A stretch of 46,207 bases of DNA from Candidatus Poseidoniaceae archaeon (GTDB lineage Archaea; Thermoplasmatota; Poseidoniia; Poseidoniales; Poseidoniaceae), in the NCBI GenBank assembly GCA_030750665.1, contig JASMHR010000004.1:1-46207 (forward strand). Direction: 5' to 3'. Shown in pieces: positions 40,578-46,207 of the stretch (positions are counted from its first letter, which is position 1; each line of letters begins with the position of its first letter). The notes below the pieces were generated by a model. It did no database searches. It was not told the DNA's origin and saw only the letters and a list, made by a program, of their open reading frames with translations. Position numbers and translations under genes: made by a program.

Positions 40578-41588
40578 ATGAACGAAAAATGTGATGAATG
40601 TAATAGCGAAGTAAAAGAAGACCCGGAAACCGGTGAACTCTTGTGTAAAGATTGCGGGCTGGTGATGAACGATTCTGTTCTTGAGCAAGATGGCGGGAAT
40701 ATGCTCCATGGGGATAACGCTCAATCTGAAACTGCGAAGAACTCCCGTATTAAGGATACTGAATTGGAGGGTACAACATTCATTCCCGATGATGTCAAAG
40801 GCGGTGCGGCAAGGGGGCTTTGGAGAAGACTCATCAAGCATCAAGCCCGTGGCAGAAGAGGACGTAAAGTATTCGCCGATGATGTGATGGAACAAGTCAA
40901 GGCCCTTGGACTGGGAAGAGATGTAGAAATTGCTGTGAAGATCGTAGTGAAAGCTACGTTGGTTGCACAGACGGATGAGGCAGAATTTCAGCAAAATCTT
41001 GGAAAACTCCCCCTCAATGAAATCCGTATGGTGAAGAATGCTCAGAGAACTGATAGAGAAAGGGTCGCAGCAATCGCCGCTGTAATGACCGCTGCCAATT
41101 TCAATATGATAGTGCAATGTAGATTGACTCCCTTCATCTCACGTTGGGGCATCAAAAGGTCTGATTGCAATGAGATGGCTAAGAGGATGAAGGCTAGAAT
41201 CGTCAGGATGAGGGCGCTCGGACGCATCAACATCTCTACCTGTATGCGCCCTTCAGCACGTAGAAAGGCCAATCTCGATGAGGCGATGAAGAAGATGAGA
41301 TGCGGTCTTGTCGAGAACAGTTCTCTCAATGAAACCCAGGTCAGAGGTGTCATTTCTGGTTGTGTCAAGATGCTCATATACTTGGGTGAACCAGAATGTG
41401 ACAGTGCCACACCCAACGAAAGAGCTGACATGTTGGTGGCCTCTGTGGCAAAGGAAGTCTCCAAGCGACTTGGACTGACCGGAATCAACACTTGCATCGC
41501 TAACAGCCTAGAACTATCAACAGGAGGCGTATGTCAAAGACACAAAGTCCTCAGAAAGCTGTTCAAGAACGAAGATGATGGGCTCTGA
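40578..41588 (+). CDS. tfb: Divergent transcription factor B (TFB)-like protein
   Basis: 336 residues from the ATG at 40578, chosen for its GGAGTG ribosome binding site; a longer frame back to 40476 would read through the leader stem. The N-terminus is a TFIIB zinc ribbon with Cys5, Cys8, Cys23 and Cys26 (CDEC, CKDC-GLV). A basic GLWRRLIKHQARGRRGR segment at the B-reader position and a helical C-terminal half follow. One stretch, RVAAIAAVMTAAN, recalls a cyclin-fold helix. The two cyclin repeats are otherwise far from canonical TFB and carry several extra cysteines. It probably recruits RNA polymerase at selected promoters as an alternative TFB; archaea often carry several. It follows a structured leader and is divergent from the AddAB-like pair. 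Confidence 0.75.
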   Translation: MNEKCDECNSEVKEDPETGELLCKDCGLVMNDSVLEQDGGNMLHGDNAQSETAKNSRIKDTELEGTTFIPDDVKGGAARGLWRRLIKHQARGRRGRKVFADDVMEQVKALGLGRDVEIAVKIVVKATLVAQTDEAEFQQNLGKLPLNEIRMVKNAQRTDRERVAAIAAVMTAANFNMIVQCRLTPFISRWGIKRSDCNEMAKRMKARIVRMRALGRINISTCMRPSARRKANLDEAMKKMRCGLVENSSLNETQVRGVISGCVKMLIYLGEPECDSATPNERADMLVASVAKEVSKRLGLTGINTCIANSLELSTGGVCQRHKVLRKLFKNEDDGL

Positions 41589-41627
41589 ATCCACTCACCT
41601 TCAAGAAGTGGGTCCACTCCCCTCTGA

Positions 41628-42731
41628 ATGATGCGTGCCGCTTTCTGCTTGCTGACAATAGTGATGCTCTGCAGCCCGATGTTCTCTGCTTCAGCAGAAG
41701 AAATGGCCCCACAAGTAGAGGAGGTTGGCCCCCTGATCGTGATGGGCGGATATAATGTCACTGAATCCCATACCAATAGCATCCTCCTGCATTCTTCCAA
41801 CAACTCCATCCTTGCAGAGGATTACACAGCCACATGGTGTGAGAACTGCGTCGCTGCTGAACACGCACTCGATGAAGTCGCTGAGTCATACAACGTAACT
41901 CAATTCCACTTTCATCCAGAGATTGATGGTCAAGACCCATTTGGTACTGCAGAAGGAGATGATTGGTGGGAACGAAGATATGGTGATCGCTTAGCACCAA
42001 CCATTATTTTCCATGGAAAATCGAAACATATCGGGTCTGCGGCTAAGATTAAGAATACCTTGGTTGAAGATTATTCAATCTCTACAGATACTCAATATTC
42101 CTATGGAGAGGGTGAACTCGAATACTCATGGGCGCCACAGAATGGTGGGGGGGTGGTTCATTGGAATCTGACTCCAACAACAGATGGAGGAGGATTGTTT
42201 CCCGAACATTCTGGATATACTCATCAATTCCACGCATTCATGATCGAGGAAAGTGCCTATTTTCCTGAAGGCACCAATGGAATGGAGAATTACACAAATA
42301 TCGTAAGCCAGATTTCATTTCTTGGGAATTCAGACTCTGGCCAGTCAACCATTTCTGTGCCGACTGCCTATGATGGAAATGATATGCAGATATTTCTAGT
42401 TCTAGAACTGATTCCTCCTACTAGCGATGGCGTCTCACTGGTTGATCAAAAGGATGAGTCTCAAGTTATTCTGTACTCAAGTATTGGCGTTGGTAGCGGA
42501 GTGATTCTAGTACTTGGAGTCATTCTATTCCTTAGAAAAGGCTCAGCAGAACTGGATACTGAAATAATGAGTGCCCCGGTTAATGAGCCTACTGCCGCTG
42601 TTCTTCCTGCAGGTGCTGAAGAACGTACTGCCCAACAACTGGCTTATGAAAAGCAAATGGTGGATTCAGGTTGGGATCCTGTACAGGCTCGACAATATGC
42701 TGACCAACAGTTCACGAACAAAGCATCGTGA
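41628..42731 (+). CDS. Membrane-anchored thioredoxin-like protein
   Basis: 367 residues. A signal peptide (about 1-23) leads an extracytoplasmic region. It contains a thioredoxin-like motif, ATWCENCVAAEHAL (Cys71, Cys74), followed by the cis-proline-like LAPTIIF, then a beta-rich domain (about 150-285). A transmembrane helix (about 286-306) ends in RKGSAELD, and a short cytosolic tail carries the motif AYEKQMVDSGWDPVQARQYA. The CxxC suggests a disulfide reductase or isomerase acting outside the membrane. It starts 39 bp after the TFB-like gene and is convergent with threonine aldolase (1 bp spacer). The domain order is unusual, and the substrate is unknown. Confidence 0.78.
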   Translation: MMRAAFCLLTIVMLCSPMFSASAEEMAPQVEEVGPLIVMGGYNVTESHTNSILLHSSNNSILAEDYTATWCENCVAAEHALDEVAESYNVTQFHFHPEIDGQDPFGTAEGDDWWERRYGDRLAPTIIFHGKSKHIGSAAKIKNTLVEDYSISTDTQYSYGEGELEYSWAPQNGGGVVHWNLTPTTDGGGLFPEHSGYTHQFHAFMIEESAYFPEGTNGMENYTNIVSQISFLGNSDSGQSTISVPTAYDGNDMQIFLVLELIPPTSDGVSLVDQKDESQVILYSSIGVGSGVILVLGVILFLRKGSAELDTEIMSAPVNEPTAAVLPAGAEERTAQQLAYEKQMVDSGWDPVQARQYADQQFTNKAS

Positions 42732-42732
42732 G

Positions 42733-43770
42733 TCAGGACTCATCCAATTCAGTAAATGCACCTATCGCTAGTTCGATTCCTGCATCATCAACATCGAGAT
42801 GAGCGACTGCCCTGAGACGATGTGAATCGGTGGCAAACATATCTACACCTCTTGCAGCCAGTGCATCTACCACTTCTGCTCCCGAAAAGCGATTCTCATC
42901 AACATCAATGTAAACCATATTGGTCTGAACTGTTTCCATTTCTACCGAGAAACTCTGCATTTCATTCAATGCAGATGCCAGTCTCTTAATCCTGGCATGG
43001 TCATCAGCCAGCCGCTCGATATTATTCTCCAATGCGAATTTTCCAGCAGCAGCTAATATTCCAGCTTGACGCATTCCCCCTCCAAACATCTTCCGCCATC
43101 GATGAGCAGTATCGATGAAATCTTGACTCCCAATCAATAGCGAACCTACCGGAGCTCCAAGGCCTTTTGATAAGCAAATCGAAATGGAGTCACAATCTCT
43201 CACCATCCTTTCAGCATCAATACCAGTATGTACCGTGGCATTGAACAATCTCGCCCCATCCATATGCACAGCACAATCTCGCTCATGAGCGACTTGGGCC
43301 ACGGCATCTATTGACTCCTGCTCCCAACAAACTCCTCCTCCCCTATTTGCAGTATTCTCAAGACAAACCAGTGAAGCATCAGGATAATGTGACTGTGAGC
43401 CTGCGGCTTTACGAATGGCTGCAGCAACTTGTCGTGAAGACATCGCCCCATTAACACCCTCTAGCAATCTGATTGAACAACCAGCCAGTGCTGCATAACC
43501 ACCGCCTTCATAGTAATAGATATGGCTCTCAGCTTCGGCAATTATCTCGTCTCCTGGACTGGTGTGTGTCTTGATGGCTACAGCATTTGACATCGTCCCA
43601 CTAGGGACAAATAGTGCTGCTTCCTTACCCAGTAATCTCGCACCCATTTCCTGCAATTCCAAAACTGTAGGGTCGTCTCCAAGAACATCATCGCCTACCT
43701 CGGCCACTTTCATCACTTCACGCATCGCTGCAGTTGGACGGCTGACTGTGTCGCTCCTGAGGTCGACCAT
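42733..43770 (-). CDS. ltaE: Low-specificity L-threonine aldolase
   Basis: 345 residues, fold type I PLP enzyme that cleaves threonine or allo-threonine to glycine and acetaldehyde. Motifs: VDLRSDTVSRPT at the N-terminus, GDDVLGDDPTV, FVPSGTMSNAVA, HIYYYEGGG, the CLENTANRGGG loop, VHMDGARLFNA, and the PLP lysine in CLSKGLGAPVGS (Lys202). FGGGMRQAG and the C-terminal domain are intact. Length and order match the family. Monocistronic as far as can be seen; the downstream gene is convergent. Confidence 0.94.
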   Translation of the reverse strand: MVDLRSDTVSRPTAAMREVMKVAEVGDDVLGDDPTVLELQEMGARLLGKEAALFVPSGTMSNAVAIKTHTSPGDEIIAEAESHIYYYEGGGYAALAGCSIRLLEGVNGAMSSRQVAAAIRKAAGSQSHYPDASLVCLENTANRGGGVCWEQESIDAVAQVAHERDCAVHMDGARLFNATVHTGIDAERMVRDCDSISICLSKGLGAPVGSLLIGSQDFIDTAHRWRKMFGGGMRQAGILAAAGKFALENNIERLADDHARIKRLASALNEMQSFSVEMETVQTNMVYIDVDENRFSGAEVVDALAARGVDMFATDSHRLRAVAHLDVDDAGIELAIGAFTELDES

Positions 43771-43809
43771 GAAGAGCCCAGCAGTGTTTCAGGCATAGCC
43801 TCTTTCATC

Positions 43810-44262
43810 TCAAAGCAACTTGAGATGTCCCGTAAGAGATGCTAGTTCATCAGCCCCCGCTGGTCCAATCGCACCCACTGTCAAGGAACCTGAAGGAATC
43901 TGGGTTCTTCCTGCATCATGGACCTTGCAAACTGGAGCACCATTCTGTTCAGCCTGATGAAGAATGCCTTCAATCTCAGAAGAGTCAGTTGCTTTGAGCA
44001 CAACTTTACATTGGCCCTGGGACCGCCACATCTCAAAGAGTGCGGGTGTTTTCTCTATTGCATTCAATGCTGCGATGACCGCAGCATGACCTACCTGAGC
44101 TGCTATTTTCCCTTTGCCCATTTTCAATCCATGATTGACAATGCAGACCATTTTGACCTCTCCTATTTCACGAGTGGATTCCATTCCCGGCAAAGGAGGG
44201 GCTGTGAGCCTATGCAACCATGAACGCAAACCCATGATGGCCTCGAATGAGTGCAAGTGCAT
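43810..44262 (-). CDS. pth2: Peptidyl-tRNA hydrolase, Pth2 type (copy 1)
   Basis: Up to 150 residues; the Pth2 domain is the last 113. It recycles tRNA from prematurely released peptidyl-tRNA. Signature pieces: the NHGLKMGKGKIAAQVGHAAV first helix, CKVVLKATDSSE, and the active-site strand HDAGRTQIPSGSLTVGAIGP. The N-terminal extension has no clear membrane helix. ATGs at 44235, 44184 and 44151 are alternative starts, and 44184 or 44151 gives a family-typical length. A second Pth2 gene lies at 45544-45906. Confidence 0.92.
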   Translation of the reverse strand: MHLHSFEAIMGLRSWLHRLTAPPLPGMESTREIGEVKMVCIVNHGLKMGKGKIAAQVGHAAVIAALNAIEKTPALFEMWRSQGQCKVVLKATDSSEIEGILHQAEQNGAPVCKVHDAGRTQIPSGSLTVGAIGPAGADELASLTGHLKLL

Positions 44263-44341
44263 GAAAGAGGCGGTCTACATAGGGATTGAAAAAGCAAGAT
44301 TGTGGTCGCTTGATCAGTCAAGGACCTTCTGAGGTGATTTA

Positions 44342-45541
44342 GTGAAACCTAAACTGGATGCAATGATGGATGAACATCGAAAAATTGGGGTGGACAGAAG
44401 TATTGCTAGTAGCGCAGGTCGAAGAATTACTTTGGTTGGAGCATTGGTGAACCTACTATTGACGGTTGGAAAAGCAATTGTTGGAATCATCGCCAACTCG
44501 GCTGCTTTGATTGCAGATGCTGCACATTCTGCATCGGATCTTGTTTCTGATTTTGTGGTATGGATCGCTATCTTGCTGGGTAGCAGAGAGGCTGATGATA
44601 ATCATCCATACGGCCATCGAAGATTTGAGACGATTGCAACTTTGGCCGTAGCCATCTTAATCCTCGGGACCGCAATGTTTGTGATTATGGAATCTCTTAC
44701 TCGGATGGAGGCAGGGGATGTCAATACACCTACTTCATTGGCTTTGTATGTGGCATTTGGAGCAATAATCGTCAAAGAAGTTCTATTCCATATTACAATC
44801 AAAGTTGGGAAGACTCACGGCATTCCATTGATTATCGCCAATGCTCACCATCATCGCTCAGATGCACTGACTTCAGTCGCTGCCTTGATTGGAATTGCTG
44901 GTACAATGTATGGATATGCCTCATTGGACCTGATTGCTGCACTTGTCATTGGATTGATATTGTTGAGAGTAGCAGTAAGGATGGGGTGGGAATCAATTCT
45001 TGAAATCAGTGATATTGGAGTAGATGCAGAAACTTCTGCAATAATTCAAGAACTCATCATCAATGAACCCGACGTTGTTGCTCTTCACTTACTGAAAACC
45101 AGACATATCGGCGGTGAAATCCTTTGTGAGGTACATATCCAGGTTCCACCAAGAGTCACTGTCTCGGCAGGCCATCAGATGGCTGAACGGGTACGATTGG
45201 CAATAATCAGTGCCGTACCTAGAGTTGCTGAAGTCACAGTCCATGTTGACCCAGAAGATGATGAAGAGGGAACCACTATTCTAGCGACCAGGCAGGAACT
45301 GTTACAAGAAATCGATCATATCCTCAAAAAATTCCCCTCAGTCAAACTAGTCAGTGAACCTCTCTTGCACATGTTGTTTGATGGATGTGAGGTAGTATTG
45401 GCTCCCTACATCAGTGGCTCTGTAGAGGAAGTTGTTTCCACTGCCGTAGAATTGAAGCGAAGACTCGAAGAAAGAGACAATTTCGTGAAAGCAACAGTGC
45501 ATCAACGTCTATCGGTTGATGGCCTGGATTCTGAGGAATGA
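44342..45541 (+). CDS. Cation diffusion facilitator (CDF) family metal transporter
   Basis: 399 residues from a GTG at 44342 with GAGGTG upstream. About six membrane helices span residues 28-215. The metal site motifs are DAAHSASDLVSD (Asp59, His62, Asp66) and NAHHHRSDALTSVAAL, as expected for Zn/Mn/Fe/Co efflux antiporters; HPYGHRRFE follows helix 2. The C-terminal cytosolic part is long (about 185 residues) and looks like two successive CDF dimerisation (ferredoxin-like) domains, where most members have one. Metal specificity cannot be read. It lies between the two Pth2 genes and is convergent with the second. Confidence 0.92.
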   Translation: MKPKLDAMMDEHRKIGVDRSIASSAGRRITLVGALVNLLLTVGKAIVGIIANSAALIADAAHSASDLVSDFVVWIAILLGSREADDNHPYGHRRFETIATLAVAILILGTAMFVIMESLTRMEAGDVNTPTSLALYVAFGAIIVKEVLFHITIKVGKTHGIPLIIANAHHHRSDALTSVAALIGIAGTMYGYASLDLIAALVIGLILLRVAVRMGWESILEISDIGVDAETSAIIQELIINEPDVVALHLLKTRHIGGEILCEVHIQVPPRVTVSAGHQMAERVRLAIISAVPRVAEVTVHVDPEDDEEGTTILATRQELLQEIDHILKKFPSVKLVSEPLLHMLFDGCEVVLAPYISGSVEEVVSTAVELKRRLEERDNFVKATVHQRLSVDGLDSEE

Positions 45542-45543
45542 AA

Positions 45544-45906
45544 TCACTTCATTAAAGGTAGACTTGAAGTTAAGGCATCGATATCCTGCCGAGGACCCGG
45601 GCCTATTGCAAGACAGGTCACTGTACCTGCAGGAATCTCGGTATGACCAGCATCGGTAATCATCTCAGTAACAAGTTCCATCGCTCTCGCTTCACCATAA
45701 AGTCGCTTCAATGCATCGAGGTTGGAAACCACACAAACAATTTTCCTCGCACCAGAAGTATTCCAATTCTCCAGAAGTCTAGGTGCGACACGTTTAGCGG
45801 TAAGTGCACATTTGACTGCAGCATGTGCTGCCTGCGCTGCAAATTTCCCTTTTGACAGACTGAGGTCCGCTCTGGCCACAATGACCATCGTGGACTCGGT
45901 AGTCAT
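45544..45906 (-). CDS. pth2: Peptidyl-tRNA hydrolase, Pth2 type (copy 2)
   Basis: 120 residues from the ATG at 45906; the frame also opens at 45927, which would overlap the preceding partial gene, and at 45888 (MVIVARADL). The Pth2 pattern is complete: RADLSLSKGKFAAQAAHAAV, RKIVCVVSNLDALK, then DAGHTEIPAGTVTCLAIGPG. It is clearly a paralogue rather than a duplicate of the copy at 43810-44262, as the two differ at most positions outside the motifs. It starts 4 bp after the stop of the ECF-like fragment, so the two were probably one operon. Same reaction as copy 1, or a specialised D-loop or substrate preference. Confidence 0.92.
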   Translation of the reverse strand: MTTESTMVIVARADLSLSKGKFAAQAAHAAVKCALTAKRVAPRLLENWNTSGARKIVCVVSNLDALKRLYGEARAMELVTEMITDAGHTEIPAGTVTCLAIGPGPRQDIDALTSSLPLMK

Positions 45907-45910
45907 CGAA

Positions 45911-46097
45911 TCACACTGCCGAAACATCGCTTCGCAGATGTGACTTGGATCTGATGAAATTCAACTCCGGTGTCCTGTTCAAGATTGGTGCCAGCCACAA
46001 AGCGAAGGTGACATTACCCAAAGCATGTAGAATATCGTAAGACAATCCAGTAAACAGATATTGAAAGTAAGTGGAGAAGGAAGCCCCACCATGGAAG
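45911..46097 (-). CDS. C-terminal fragment of a membrane protein, probably ECF transporter S component
   Basis: About 62 residues ending at the TGA at 45911-45913. The sequence STYFQYLFTGLSYDILHALG continues NVTFALWLAPIL and ends in a basic tail. The pattern G-x-x-[FY]-D-[IL]-x-H-[AV]-x-x-N resembles the last helix pair of archaeal ECF-type substrate-binding (S) components. No start codon exists in frame upstream before a stop at 46118-46120, and the upstream DNA reads as cox1 on the other strand. The gene is therefore cut off at or near 46080-46097. The family assignment is tentative. Confidence 0.5.
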
Positions 46098-46207
46098 ATG
46101 TATAACGAAACCCTCGGTCAGATTCACGCCGTGTTAATGTTTGTGATGTTTAACCTTACATTCTTAGTCATGTTCTACCCTGGGACCCTCGGAATGAACC
46201 GGCGCGT
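46095..46207 (+). CDS. coxA: Cytochrome c oxidase subunit I fragment (5'-truncated, runs off the window)
   Basis: About 37 residues, KMYNETLGQIHAVLMFVMFN then LTFLVMFYPGTLGMNRR. This is the conserved segment near the C-terminal third of heme-copper oxidase subunit I (KMYNExLGxIHFxxMFxGFNLTF), normally preceded by about 400 residues. In frame, a TAA occurs at 46068-46070 and upstream sequence does not match. This is not an intact gene start: the coding sequence begins abruptly at about 46095 and continues past the window edge. Confidence 0.8.

Noticed and set aside
40440-41117. 225-codon minus-strand frame opposite the TFB-like gene
   Set aside because: It covers the zinc ribbon coding region in antisense and shows no family motif.
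1-46207. CRISPR array, transposon or prophage
   Set aside because: No regularly spaced repeats, transposase or phage structural proteins were seen on either strand.

Overview
The window looks like archaeal DNA, most likely a marine Thermoplasmatota of the Poseidoniales (Marine Group II/III) type. The lineage is inferred. The evidence is a transcription factor B-like protein with an N-terminal zinc ribbon, a RaSEA-type radical SAM protein for archaeosine, an archaetidylserine/phosphatidylserine decarboxylase, two Pth2-type peptidyl-tRNA hydrolases, an archaeal-type YchF GTPase, and a 2778-residue secreted and membrane-anchored surface protein. Genes are tightly packed on both strands, often with 4-8 bp overlaps. 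Starts other than ATG (GTG, TTG, possibly CTG) seem common. No rRNA, tRNA, CRISPR array or transposase was recognised.

Layout. Positions 1-6550 hold a membrane-anchored GH1 glycosidase, a small EF-hand membrane protein bracketed by a 43-bp direct repeat, an OsmC protein convergent with a PduO-type cobalamin adenosyltransferase, two membrane proteins of unknown function, and a three-gene set (hypothetical, GST-like, degenerate formylglycine-generating-enzyme-like). Positions 6554-10468 are central carbon metabolism: a malic enzyme-phosphotransacetylase fusion and pyruvate kinase, divergently transcribed. Positions 10568-18904 are one giant beta-propeller/FN3 surface protein. It overlaps a class IV aminotransferase and a fused PabB-PabA synthase, probably for p-aminobenzoate.

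Positions 22049-29377 hold a zinc-ribbon membrane protein, YchF, a striking membrane protein, RaSEA, the lipid decarboxylase and an acidic coiled-coil protein. The striking protein resembles a cbb3/CcoN heme-copper oxidase subunit I that has lost its metal ligands and gained two EF-hands and a SAP motif. It is preceded by a 90-residue two-helix membrane protein. Positions 29484-40185 hold an M20 peptidase, a methyltransferase, and a translationally coupled pair of very large AddA/AddB-like proteins. Both members of that pair carry a PD-(D/E)XK nuclease and a four-cysteine set, but only one has an intact helicase motor.

Positions 40186-40577 are the only long non-coding stretch. It contains a 20-bp A/T palindrome and several inverted repeats, including a 13-bp stem just upstream of the ribosome binding site of the TFB-like gene. 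Then follow a thioredoxin-like membrane protein, threonine aldolase, Pth2, a cation-efflux transporter and a second Pth2. The right edge is odd. The C-terminus of a probable ECF-type S component (minus strand) abuts and overlaps a 5'-truncated cytochrome c oxidase subunit I fragment (plus strand), which suggests an assembly or recombination junction.
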